Shown here: positions 23,641-35,067 of the stretch, one piece after another
Numbering within the stretch: the first letter of the stretch is position 1
Layout: the number at the start of each line of letters is the position of its first letter
Source: Prunus persica
Taxonomy: Eukaryota > Streptophyta > Magnoliopsida > Rosales > Rosaceae
DNA length: 64,000 nucleotides
Assembly: GCF_000346465.2 (NCBI RefSeq)
Contig: NC_034014.1
Location: 29,769,777 to 29,833,776 of the forward strand
Direction: 5' to 3'
The notes under the pieces: model-generated
The model's input: the letters and a program-made list of their open reading frames with translations, nothing else
Databases searched by the model: none
What the model was told of the DNA's origin: nothing
Translations under genes and position numbers: made by a program

Positions 23641-23717
23641 ATAAATATGTTCTTTACCAATGAGCGTTTGCATTGTTTCGGGCAGAAACGGATTTGCAGC
23701 TAGTCCAGTGGGGCTAG

Positions 23718-24959
23718 GATCCAGACTTACTCGACATGGTGCATAATAGGATGTTTGAGCCTCCTCTGAACGAAGATGGAAAGCCTGAAGGGATCACATT
23801 TTCTAGCTACTTCCCTGAATGCTATGGTACCCCTCCTCTCTTGCTTTTATTCGTCTTTTTTTGTTAGTCTGCTCAGTCACTTGGGGAAAAAGAGAAGGAA
23901 ATTGTTGAATTTTTGAGTTATGATTATGAGATTTTGTGTGAAATCAGGCTTTGGAAGATAATATCCCTTGTTTTTTTGTTTACAAGGGAGAATCTAAATA
24001 AACGTCTCGTTTGGGTAATGCAAGTAAGATAGAAGAGCTTTGGGTAGTGTTGGTTTGGAAGAAAGAGAGAAGAATCAAGATTTAAAAAAAAAGGAAGAAG
24101 TACAAAAGAGGGGCAGAGATTTTGTCTTGAGTGTTGAATGGAGGAGGGAAGGGCTGGGATGAGGAGAGTGGTCTAAGGGCTAGGATGGGGGAATGGTTTG
24201 GTCCCTGGGGTGGGATTTTGGGCTGGAACGTATGCTCATGATGAACTCTTTTTCTCTGAAATGGGGTGGGCAGTGGGCTACTTGGTTTTGTCACTAATAT
24301 CTGACATAACTGTGCTTGTTTGTTGGTGATGGGTGAAAGCAACCTAGTATGAAATTAAGTGCTTAGCCTGAGGGTGTAGTTATTTAAAAGAAGGAATTCT
24401 TTCTTACCTATGAGCCGTTGCATCTTTTTGTGCAGGAACATATTTGCACGAAGCTTGGGCGATGGTGAAATCTGCTTTAGAAGAGTATGATATTTCATGC
24501 AGATTGAATTTGGTATGTCATGATAAATGTTGAATTTGTAAATATGAAATATTGATATTTGTGAAATCTATTCTTGATTGATCCAGATATGTGAACAAGT
24601 TAGGAGTACTGACCCAGATATTATTGTCAAGGCCAAGCAGCTTGTTGAACTCTTGTCAATACATATTCCTGTACATCAGGTACAAATGGTAGTCCTTTGT
24701 TATTCTTTTCTCATCTGCATCCTATGAGCTATACTGTGGTTTGAAGTAGCTGCTAAGGCAGTAAGGTATTTATTTTTGCAGTTTCAATGCGACTCTCATC
24801 TCTTTCAAGGCAATATTGGTTGCACTTGCACCATCGTTTTGATTTCAGGCAATTATTAGAGTTGCCAAGGCCAAGCTCGCTTCCTACCAACTACCAAGCA
24901 AGTGTGAATTAATTCAGAACCCCCTTCCTCGCCGATACTGGAGGATGGAGGAGCAGTAG
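23718..24959 (+). CDS. KRR1-like short protein or relic (rRNA-processing KH-protein family)
   Basis: Four exons, 23718-23826, 24436-24512, 24587-24679 and 24849-24959, join in frame at GT-AG introns to give 129 codons and a stop. Motifs TYLHEAWAMVKSALEEYDIS, RLNL and TDPDIIVKAKQLVELLS resemble the region of KRR1, the small-subunit processome protein, just before and into its KH part (consensus YLQEAWPxVKSALKEYG and RDPYIIVKARDLIKLLS). The copy stops soon after and lacks most of the KH domain and the basic tail. The 5' end is unresolved: an in-frame TAG precedes the first exon, so either CTAG is the splice acceptor or translation starts at the internal ATG near 23736. Four intact joins suggest recent or current function; truncation suggests a divergent paralogue or relic. 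Confidence 0.5.
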
Positions 24960-24993
24960 CCATGTTGTGTGAGATGTGTAAATTAATGTTTTT

Positions 24994-25080
24994 AGGCGAC
25001 AGCGGACAAAAGACAGTGGGAAAAACACTCGTATGGGTTGTTTTTGTAAGTATGCCTTTTTCTGGTTTTAACCTGTAGTA
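24994..25080 (+). repeat. Dispersed ~90-bp segment, copy 2
   Basis: Matches 20128-20215 in the same orientation and starts about 30 bases after the KRR1-like stop codon. It begins TTTTTAGGCGACAGCGGACA and ends GGTTTTAACCTGTAG. Confidence 0.75.
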
Positions 25081-25870
25081 TTCTTTTCTTTTTATAGGAA
25101 CCTATCTCCCTTCTTCTTTTTTGTCATTTTTATAGGAACCTATCTAGTATTTACAAGGGGGGACACATTACATTTGTAGTAGGATTTGAGGTTTTTCCAG
25201 TCATCAAAGGGATTGCGATCATAATTACATATACTAGAGCCCTAGACCCAAAAAATATCACTTTAAAAAAAATCTGGTTTTGATGTATTTGGCAAGTAAA
25301 TCTGATGAAGTTTCCTAGGAAGGACAGTATATCTATGCCTTTTGAGTTTGAATCAAATGTCAACAAAAACCAAGTTATTATATCTACTAACTCTCAACTC
25401 AAGGAAGGTATTTCCTTTACAGCAAAGTTTGTACTCAATTCCCACCCAACACTGAAAAGAACACTTTCATCTTGTAGCAGAAAAAGAAGAGAACAAAAAC
25501 AAAAAAAAGAATCTTATACTGTTCACTCTTCTGTAGACAAGAAAAAGAAAGAAAGAAAAAAAATGAGGGTCACCCATTTTCCCATTTGTTCTCCTCCCTC
25601 TGCTCAAACTCAAAAAGGCATTTCCCACTTTTTCCCTTCCAACTCCCAAAAACAGAAGAAAGTCTCAAACACCACTCTCCAACGCTGAAACGACACCCTT
25701 TTCTACAGAAAACGACAGCCAGAACCCAACCCACCATTCCCCACCAAGGCTCATGCTTTTCTCTCACTCCCTCTCTTCCTCTCCTTCTGCTTCTTCTCTC
25801 TTCATGTTTCAGTCTTTCAATTATTTTCAATAGAGCCGTTGACTTTTCAGTCATTGACCGCACCTAGGAA

Positions 25871-28800
25871 ATGGACCAATCAGTTCTGGACGACATAATC
25901 AATCGTCTTCTGGAAGTCCGAGGCCGACCCGGAAAGCAGGTCCAGCTTTCTGAGTCCGAGATCCGGCAACTTTGTTTGGCCTCTAAAGAAATTTTCTTGC
26001 AACAGCCTAATTTGTTAGAGCTTGAAGCACCCATAAAGATTTGTGGTATTTTTCCTTTGCCAAAATCCTTCCTTTTCTTTCCTCCGTTTTATTTCAGTCT
26101 TTCATAGTGGGTTTGTTTCACTTGATTGAACTTTGAATTATTTGTGATTAATTGGAAAACCCGTTTCTTTGATTTGACTAGGTCATCAGTATTTCAAATA
26201 TTTCATGTGAACCCATTTTCTGTGTTCGTATGTGGCCTCACTCGGTTGTGTTGGTTGTGGATAGCTGTAAATGGGGGCATTTTTAGTTGGTTTATTCTGA
26301 ACCCCATGTTTGTTCTTGTGGAATAGCCCATGAAAATCGTGCTGTTATATGCCAACCTTACTTATATTTTGTTATCAGGTTTACTGTCTTTGGGCATGGT
26401 AGAATTACTTCATTTAGATGCCTATACAAAATAATTAAGAGCTTCATTGAGGAATTTATGTTAATAAATTATTAAGCCAATGTTGGTACTTCGATATACA
26501 TCAAGATTATCATTTGTGTGGTTCAAGTCATCTGGTTACTGATTTTGAGCATGACCTTGTTTGCTGAACGATATTGTAGATAGAAGTTGTCAGAGGAACT
26601 ATTGAGCTTGACTGCAGGCGTTTGCTTTATGGTATAGTATAGATATGTTTTTAGATAAAAGGTCATTCTTTTTAATCTTTCAGATATTAGAGGGTGTTGC
26701 GTAAGATGTTGATAGGGGGGGAACTTAGGGTTTATGGGTCTCTAAATAGTATTAAAAACCTAATCTGAATAATAGCTCTGGTATGCTATTTTAATGATAT
26801 AAAATAGAGAGCAGGCACATGATCTCTTTGTGAAGCTGCATGTTTTGTGCTCAGTTCATCATTTCTTGTGGAAAGTTGAAGAGACCAAATAATTTAGAAA
26901 ATTTCAGTCAGATTGCTAAGTTAATCATTCGGATGCTTATCTTGATATTTTAATTACTTATCTGCGTTTTCATATAAATAACATTAATTTTCAAAGGTTT
27001 ATTAATGTCACGGATTCTTAAAAATCTACTGTTTATGGTTTTCAGGTGACATACATGGTCAGTACTCTGACCTTTTAAGGCTTTTTGAGTACGGTGGATT
27101 ACCTCCTAATGCCAATTACTTATTCCTAGGGGATTATGTGGATCGTGGAAAGCAAAGTTTAGAAACAATATGTCTTCTCCTTGCATATAAAATAAAATAT
27201 CCTGAGAACTTTTTCCTCTTGAGGGGAAACCATGAATGTGCTTCTATAAACCGTATATACGGATTCTATGATGAGTGTAAGAGAAGATTCAATGTGAGGC
27301 TATGGAAGACGTTCACAGAATGTTTTAACTGCCTACCTGTGGCAGCTCTGATTGATGAAAAGATCCTCTGCATGCATGGGGGTCTTTCTCCTGAGCTGCA
27401 GAATTTAGATCAAATCAGAAATTTACAGCGGCCAACTGATGTACCAGACGCAGGTTTACTCTGTGATCTTCTCTGGTCTGATCCCAGTAAAGATGTTCAA
27501 GGTTGGGGAGGGAATGACCGGGGAGTTTCATATACATTCGGTCCTGACACAGTGACGGAGTTTCTTCAGAAGCATGATTTGGATCTCGTTTGTCGTGCTC
27601 ACCAGGTTTTATTGCTTGAATTTTTTTGGTTTCAGTTCATATCCTCTTTACACTTGCAGGACTGTAGGGAATATACCTGTTGGAGCCAAACACCTCTCCT
27701 ATCAGAATTTATATGGTGATATTGGGGGTTTAGTGTAGTTCTAATTTTTTTTGTTCTTTTTTTTTTTTTAATAATTCAGAGCAATTTACATCTCTTTGGT
27801 ATAAGCATGAAGCCCCTGACACTCCCAGACCTCCACTGCTGGTGTAGTGGTATTGGCGAATGTTGCTTCTTTCTTTACAGTCTTGCACTGACTATTGAGG
27901 ATATGGAATTTTACTTGATTTCAGTGCTTAAACATAACTAGTTATGTTTTCTTTTTACCGATGACAGGTTGTTGAGGATGGGTATGAGTTATTTGCCAAC
28001 CGACAACTTGTGACAATATTTTCAGCACCTAATTATTGTGGGGAATTTGATAATGCCGGTGCCATGATGAGCGTGGATGATACATTAATGTGCTCTTTCC
28101 AAATATTAAAACCTGCAGATAAAAAGTCAAAATTCAACTTTGGGAGCACGACTACAGCTAAGCCTGGAAATACTTCGACTGGAGTTAATGCTTTTGGGAG
28201 CACAACTACAGCTAAGCCTGGGAACTCTGTAACAGGAATCAAGGTAAATGCAGCCTTTTACTCAAGAGAAATGAAATTATGTTTTGTAAAGGAAGGTTTT
28301 AGATGGCATGTTAGACATTTAAAGATTAAATTTGAATTTGACACTAGTTTGTTCCTGTCACATCATATTGGTATCTTATGGCTTTAGCTCGCAACATGCC
28401 AGTTCTGTGCTTGCTTTTATATTCTGATTTTGCAAAAAGGAAAAGAGAATTCGCTATGCTAGTGTTAGATTTATTAGAGAGTATAACGAAGAAAAATATA
28501 ATGTGCATAAGAAGTGCGTTTTTCCTGTCACGTTTCTTGGATAACATGTAAGCAAATGCTTTGATCTTAATGTTTGTTCTTTTGGATCCATTCATTTGGT
28601 TTGATAAAAATATTTAGAAAAATTAAAGTTCTCATCTTGTTCCTAGGAATTTTATGCTATTGTAATTGGTTTCCTATAGTTTTGATTGGTCTAGTGTTTA
28701 CAAAGTTTAAAGAAATTACCTGGTGGATCACCCATGTTTCCCCTACATCAGTTTATATAGAACCATCACTCTGGTTGTCCTGGAATTTATTAAGTTAATT

Positions 28801-28871
28801 GGACATTATTCCAATATAATGAAACTTCTCTGATAAGCAGATGTTTTCCTTTGCAGAGTTTTGTGCCATGA
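25871..28871 (+). CDS. TOPP-like: Serine/threonine protein phosphatase PP1 catalytic subunit
   Basis: Exons 25871-26045, 27046-27605, 27968-28243 and 28857-28871 join in frame to 341 residues. All metal-binding and catalytic motifs are intact: [36 protein letters not shown], the HGG loop, and [16 protein letters not shown] near the C-terminus. This is a plant type-one phosphatase (TOPP family), which dephosphorylates Ser/Thr using regulatory partners in nucleus and cytoplasm. The tail beyond the catalytic core is unusual: two near-identical 17-residue blocks, each beginning [11 protein letters not shown], sit side by side. The last exon encodes only SFVP; it was chosen because TTTGCAG precedes it in phase and plant PP1s often end with a short final exon. 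If the third intron were retained, a frame continuing to 28387 would result. The start is the first ATG after a long CT-rich leader. Confidence 0.93.
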
Positions 28872-29864
28872 AACATCTATTGGTGTTTGAAAGAGGAAAT
28901 TTATCTTTTATGTGAAAAAAAAAGGGGATTACAATCTGATTGGGTTCTTCAGATTCATTCCCTAAACATGGATAAGGATTTTCTCCATGCATAATATTGT
29001 GAGTTTAGAGAAAATATTAGCTTTAATATGTCATTTTCTTCCAGTTAGATATTGCTTTCCCAGATAGAGATAGTGTATGCCTGCAATCACAGAAATCATT
29101 ACCTGCAGGCTTCAACCAGTGAGATTATTTCTTGTGGTTTCCTTGGGTGAATCTGGCAGAACAAGTATAAGCTAATTATTCCAGCTAGAAATTCAAAAGT
29201 ATAGGTTCCTTATTCTTTTTCTCTTTCATTTACCTTGGCCAGAGACAGTTATAACATGAATCTGTATTATGTTTCTTGATGCAACTTGGATTTGAACGAA
29301 GTGCTTTCGCTAGCTACCTTTTTGGGCCATTCTTAATGCATTTCATTCAATACATTTTCGATTTGACTAGATTGAACTTTAAGGATACATGTACATGTTT
29401 TGATTGCAAACGTGTTTTTTCCTTTTGCTTTGCAGTCCTTGATGCAGAGGTAAGATGTTGGATTTGGCAGATATGGGAGGTGCCGTGGCCCAGTTTGTAT
29501 CATGAGCATGTCAAGGTCTCCACTGGGAAACATGAGGTCCAATTTATTTTCATTGTATCTGTTTAAATTGTAAAATTTGGAAGGAAAAATCGTTAGAAAC
29601 TAATGCAGAATGATATAAAGTTGGGTTTGGAGGTAGAAGGCTGCATCTCCTTCCCTTCCTCCTTGTACACTAATGGCTGCTACTTTTGCTGCTATGAATT
29701 ATTACTCTCTCCGAGACCAAAGAAAAGGTCAGAACAGTCGGTGCCTGCCTATAATGAAATTCAGGGACAGCAAAATAGAGATGGAAAGAAATTTTCAAGT
29801 CGTTTTGTTAACAAAAGATATTCTCATGCATGTTATGTTGCCGTGTTTTATCCTTAAATTTTTG

Positions 29865-29985
29865 TTGGCCTGGTGGTGAAGAACTTTCACACTACACTTG
29901 AGGGCCGAGGTCTTGTGATCGAATTAAGAGTTATACTAGCATAAGTCACGGGGGTGAGCCTCCCACCTGTATCAATAAAAAACCA
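29865..29985 (+). mobile_element. Possible tRNA-derived SINE relic
   Basis: TGGCCTGGTGGTGAAGA resembles an RNA polymerase III box A and GTGATCGAATTAAG a decayed box B some 40 bases later, followed by CCTCCCACCTGT. This is the arrangement of plant SINE heads. The match is weak and no target duplication was found. Confidence 0.35.
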
Positions 29986-30694
29986 TTTCTCTAGAGCTTT
30001 ATAAAGCTTTAAGAGAGAATAGGGAGTAAGGGGGACCTTCGCTTCATTATAAAATTGACCCGGAAAGTAACCGGCATCAGGTTAGTATGGTTCTTCTCCT
30101 GCTGCTGATTCAGGAGCTTCTTCTTTAGTCTAGGATTCAAAATAATAATCAAATCAAAAGAAGTGGCTGGGCGGAAACAAGAAACAGTCGTCGTCCGGCG
30201 GTTGTTAGCTGCCTTTTCTTTGCAAACAACATGTGCAGTAGCCTAGGAGAAGAGAAGCAAGGTACCTTCGCCTACCTCCCATCTATATGATATCTATGGG
30301 CAGAACAGCACTGGTAAGAGCTGGTAAGCGTGGTATAACCCTTGTATTAAGAATACAAGTAGAAGAGTCAGATCCAGGTTTATGGTGGTGGCATCTGGAG
30401 TTAAAAGCCAGTTACACTTGGTGGTGACCATGTTAAATTAAGATGGATCGTTTTTCAATTTAGTTAAACATACATCAGATGATCAGACTCTTAACTCTGA
30501 TTGAATTTGAGTGACTCGGTTACAAATTACAATTACTTTAGGCTTTCACCACTAACAGTGTCTACTCCGCTAGCTAGGGTTTATATTCTTGGTGTTGGTG
30601 GGCTAAGGCTTCAATTAAATCTTTGATTTCCCTGGTCATTCACCTGCCCAGCCAAGAACCATTATCTATCTGAAACAAACAGAATAGCGAGCAT

Positions 30695-30698
<4 letters not shown>

Positions 30699-30729
<31 letters not shown>
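30699..30729. repeat. (CT)n microsatellite
   Basis: About 15 uninterrupted CT units in intergenic DNA. Confidence 0.93.
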
Positions 30730-30732
<3 letters not shown>

Positions 30733-31918
30733 AAGAATCATAAATATATATCATATATGATATCTGCAGACTGCAGTGCAGAGTAAGCATTTTAAATTAA
30801 CGATAGATGGATGTGCATTCCAACAAAAAGAAAAAAGAAATGTGTGTGCAATAATGAAGCTTTCGTCTGATAATGATGTTTATTTAAAAAATAAAAAACA
30901 AGTTATAATTAAATTCAATCAGCATATATAATACCACAGTAGGAAAAGCATTGGTGGTGTTACATGACTACGAGACTGTCGTTGGAACACGTGGTAGGTG
31001 TAGGATACGTCCACCCTTTTTACGATATTAATTAAATTTCTATTATTATATTTGTACTTGTATAATAAGATCAAATTGCTACTTAATTTAATTATATTGT
31101 GGCCTGGGTTTTAAATTTTTTTAAAGGGCCAAACCACTAGCGCCCAACGTTTTCATTTTTTATTTTTTAAGTTGCTTACTTGCAATAATGAGCTGAAAAC
31201 ACATACATTTTTCAGGAAAAAAAAAACTAAAAATTAAAAATTACATAGAATGTATAATGCATGCACTTTTGTTGGGTTAAATATTTTTTTGGTCAATAAA
31301 TTTTACATGAATATTCAATTTGGTCACTAAAAAAAAATAATATAACCAAATTAATCATTGTATTTTTTAAAATTTACAATTTTTAAAATATAGATTTGAG
31401 ACAAATAAACATTTACCTAATTACCTAATTACCTAATTGCATAGTAGGTAGCATGATGCAGATGCAGCCACATGGGATGGGAGAAGATGGCCAAATGGGA
31501 CGGTAGAGTCCCAAGTTGCAAGTGCAAATAGACTAAACACTGTCAGTGGTCCCCCAGATCAGCAGCACCACATGATAAGGACAGTAGCATTACTTATCAG
31601 ACTTAATCACGGACGGGCCACATAGAAATCTGGAGCTCTAGCGTACGTATTGATCTGCATAGTTACATATCATTTGTATTTGGTCGGGTAACCCAACCCA
31701 ATTCACATCACGTGCTAACACGTGTGAGCCCATTTTCAAAGTTTATGCATTCATTGGACTCGGCCATAGTGGCCCAGTCACCCAACTGAAATATTTTATA
31801 GTACCTATAATCAGTTCAGTACTGCCGTTTGTTTTCTCTCCTCTCTCTTTTTTTTCTTTTTTCTTTTTTTTTTTTTGGGTCAACTGAAAGTTCATTCTTT
31901 ACTTGCTGTTATATATTA

Positions 31919-32181
31919 CTAGTCTCTCTGCACGCGCTTCCGCGCTTGTGAGAGGCATTTTTTAAAAAAAATTTTAAAATTTTTTTAGAATTAAAAAGTG
32001 TTCCATAAAAATAGGATCCATTATTTTTTATTTAATTTTAATTTTTTATAAAAAGTGTGAATTTACCATATTATCCTCATTTAATTAATAAGTTTAGTTC
32101 TTAATGTTTGCATTAACCAAGGATATTTTCTGGTATTTTGAATGTTTCACCATTCTCTGCCTTTTGCTTTATATATATAGA
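31919..32181 (-). mobile_element. Small Helitron-like element, copy 1
   Basis: A 263-bp copy of a family present three times in the window. Read on the minus strand it starts TCTATATATATAAAGCAAAAGG and ends with a GC-rich hairpin (GCGC...GCGC) about ten bases before CTAG, inserted between A and T. TC start, 3' hairpin, CTAG end and A/T target are the Helitron signature. There is no coding capacity and no target duplication, as expected. Confidence 0.65.
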
Positions 32182-32384
32182 TATACACACAAATTGAAAT
32201 GGGCACATGCATGCGCATTTGATAAAAAGAAGCCAAGTCAGAGAAAGCATGAATCAAAGCACATGTTAATTTTGTTTTAGAGTTAGATGGATCCAAATAG
32301 GCATGGTTTTAGCTAATTTTATTTAAATGAATTCGAAAACCAAACAGAAAACTTTACGTGACTCTTTTTCTTTTTTTTTTAGGA

Positions 32385-32520
32385 TTTTTTCTATTGAGAG
32401 GGGCGATAGCATACTAAACTCACACACACTACACAGATACTAGGATTCGAACCCAAAACCTTGCATGAGATAATAAATACTTCATATCACTACACTAGTG
32501 GGTCATTTGCACATGACCTG
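32385..32520 (-). mobile_element. Possible tRNA-derived SINE relic
   Basis: On the minus strand a box A-like TAGTGTAGTGATATG is followed about 35 bases later by a good box B, GGGTTCGAATCC. The spacing and order fit a SINE head. The 3' end was not defined. Confidence 0.4.
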
Positions 32521-32867
32521 TTATATTATACTAGAATGAATCAAAGGCATGGACCATGGAACAAGTACAAGTACATGGGCGGCCTTAGAGAAAAGATGCT
32601 TTTTCATATTCCAAACTGAAGAAAACTTCACATGACCATTGACCTGGCTTGTAGAATAAGCAGTGCTCAAGTACATGGGCGGCCTTATACGTATATTGTT
32701 AATGTTGTAGTAAATGAATGTACAGCGAAGCTTTGAGAGCAAGTTTCCTCCCGTCCTTGTTTGACTATGAGTTCAATATAGTGAAAAATCAATTCAAACC
32801 AAACAAAGCGTTAGACAAATTAATGTTCAATAATTTGTCGTATATTTGACTTTCATTTTCATTTCGA

Positions 32868-32870
<3 letters not shown>

Positions 32871-32912
<42 letters not shown>
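32871..32912. repeat. (TA)n microsatellite
   Basis: About 21 TA units, uninterrupted, in intergenic DNA. Confidence 0.93.
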
Positions 32913-32914
<2 letters not shown>

Positions 32915-33913
32915 GGGATGGGAAGGGACCGTGTGTGGGGCGGTGCCGCTACACAATAAGTTGGACTTATGTGCTTCTCAAAAAAGAAAAAGAAAAAACA
33001 TATATGCATATGTATATGCACATGTCACCAACTCGCACATCAAAGACATAATTGGTTTTCCACGCAACGCAACAAGACCCAGTTGATACGTCAGGGATGA
33101 CCATTCATTTGTGCAAACGATTGGAAATTTTTTATGCTTAGCTTTTTTCTTTACCTTCTACGAAAGAAAAGGGATGACCTTTCACTTCTTCACCAAGCCT
33201 AAACAAGGAGATACCCAACTCAACTTATCACAGTCCAAAAAGTAGAACCACATGGCAAACCGTTGACTGTCCATATGTCGAGCCAACCCAAATTTCACAA
33301 CACCAAATTAAAAAATTTGCAATTACTTTGTCGATATGGACCTGTACTGATCATGCATGTGTATCTATTTTTCTCAGTGTCTTCCTCGTAATTCCCACTT
33401 ATTTTACCTGAAACTACGGGTTTTCTACAGTTGATTAATTAATTAAAGGTCTGCCACGTCTTCCTCCCTTGTGGCCCTAGTTTCAAAATTATTTAGGTTG
33501 CGCCACCCGTAATCCACGGTTCATCTATTGTTGGGATTCGCATAATTAATCATTTTAATTTTTAATTAAATCTCCTAATCTTCCCATCCAATCTAGTCCA
33601 GTCCAGTCCAGATGTAGATGCCTAGCAGCCTAGATTCCTAGATGCCTAGATGCCTAGATGGTGGGTGGATTCAATATACGTTCGACAGCTCACATGCTGC
33701 TGGTTCCCCTCTAATAAGGACACTTGGACCCTGCAGCTGCCTATTCATCAAGTTTACTATCTACATTGGTAACTACTAACTAGAGTGGGGTTTTTTTTTT
33801 GGTCGACCTAACTAGAGTGGTTCGGCAAACATCAATGAGGTCAGTTTTCAAAAACAGTGTGTATGTCTCTTTACATTAGAATTCGATCTTCCTTTATTGG
33901 TTGAGTAATACTA

Positions 33914-33983
33914 GGCTTATCACATTTTTCATCCCACATTGTGTACACAGTATGCAATGTGGTATGAAAAATATAATAAGCTT
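33914..33983. repeat. Foldback of ~26-base arms
   Basis: The arm CTTATCACATTTTTCATCCC followed by ACATTG pairs with CAATGTGGTATGAAAAATAT followed by AATAAG, with a few mismatches, around a loop TGTACACAGTATG. An RNA copy would form a hairpin of miRNA-precursor size, but a tiny MITE is equally likely. Flanking it are direct repeats containing TTTACATTAGAGTTCGATCT. Confidence 0.6.
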
Positions 33984-34158
33984 AACATTTTTCTTATTGG
34001 TTTGATATGTCTGTATTTTTGCATCAGAGTTCAATCTCCCTCCATTAGTATATCCATCTCTTTACATTAGAGTTCGATCTCCCTCCACTGGTACTACATT
34101 GCTTCGTCAAAAAACTAGATTGGTGCGATAATATAAAACAGAATTTATTAAATAGCAT

Positions 34159-35067
34159 TTATAAAAATTTGTTGCCCTGGCCTGCATCTAAAATATCATT
34201 AAAAAAGTCAAAATATCCGTTGATTATGACGCTATTGGGTATATAATATAGTTTTTTCCATGTGTGTACCCATTTCTTGGCATGAAATGAAAGTTGTAAA
34301 ATATGGTGGAGACTGGAATCAAAGCATATGCTACATAGCTTCAGAATTATGGACATTTTGATCCCAAAGTAATGGCATAAACCAACAAAAGTTGCATACT
34401 TGCTTGCATTGCACATGGATATTTAAAAGCATATACCGAAATACCTACATTAAAGACACGTTTTATTCCACCAGAAAAGGGAGATGAAAGAAACTCAGAT
34501 TCCAATCTCCATACAAACAAAAAGAAAAGAAACTCAGATTCCAACTCCTCAAAACACACACATTTTCCGTACACAAAACATGCTTTTACACTCAAAAGAG
34601 TAGATGATAAAGTAGTAGTAGTACCATAGCCTATGGGATGGGAGTGGTTTTGCTTTCTCACTTCCTAATCTCTCTCTGACCAAAAAAAAAACCCAGAGAA
34701 GGCGGGGAAAGACAGGATCCTCATAAACCCCATGATATGTATCTACAATCTCAGATTCTCTCACAACATTTTATTTTTCTTTTGTCCTTAAAAGTAAAAA
34801 AAGAGAAAAACCCTTCCAAGAGCTTCATGTGCAGGGGCATCTTCTCTCAGACCGATCTTCTATTTCTCTTTTTCTAGCTCTTGATTGGAAGAGGGGGGAG
34901 GGGGTCTCTGGATCCATCCATTACATCAGGGTTTTTGTGCTTTAAGAGAGTGAAAGTGGGCTCGCTTATATTCACATAGATGGTTGGGAACTTGGGATAT
35001 ATGTTATATGTACTTGGGTTGGCTCTGATTGGTGCGCTTTTATATGATATCTTCGAACCAAGTCAGA
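34159..35067. other. Intergenic and probable 3' flank of the PEPC kinase gene
   Basis: The gene lies on the minus strand, so the part next to 35067 is its 3' untranslated region. The open frames at 34159-34764 show no recognisable protein. Confidence 0.5.

Larger units (their letters stand above)
28872..31900. other. Intergenic DNA downstream of PP1
   Basis: The left part is probably the PP1 3' untranslated region. No gene was recognised in the open frames near 29276-29879. A SINE-like patch lies at about 29865-29985, a GC-richer stretch at about 30000-30420, and a (CT)n microsatellite at about 30699-30729. The remainder is AT-rich and unremarkable. Confidence 0.5.
32182..34158. other. Intergenic DNA with TA microsatellite and small repeats
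   Basis: Contains the SINE-like relic, a (TA)n run at about 32871-32912, short direct repeats such as GTCCA at 33597-33613 and ATGCCTAG at 33634-33657, and a foldback at 33914-33983. No gene was recognised. Confidence 0.5.
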
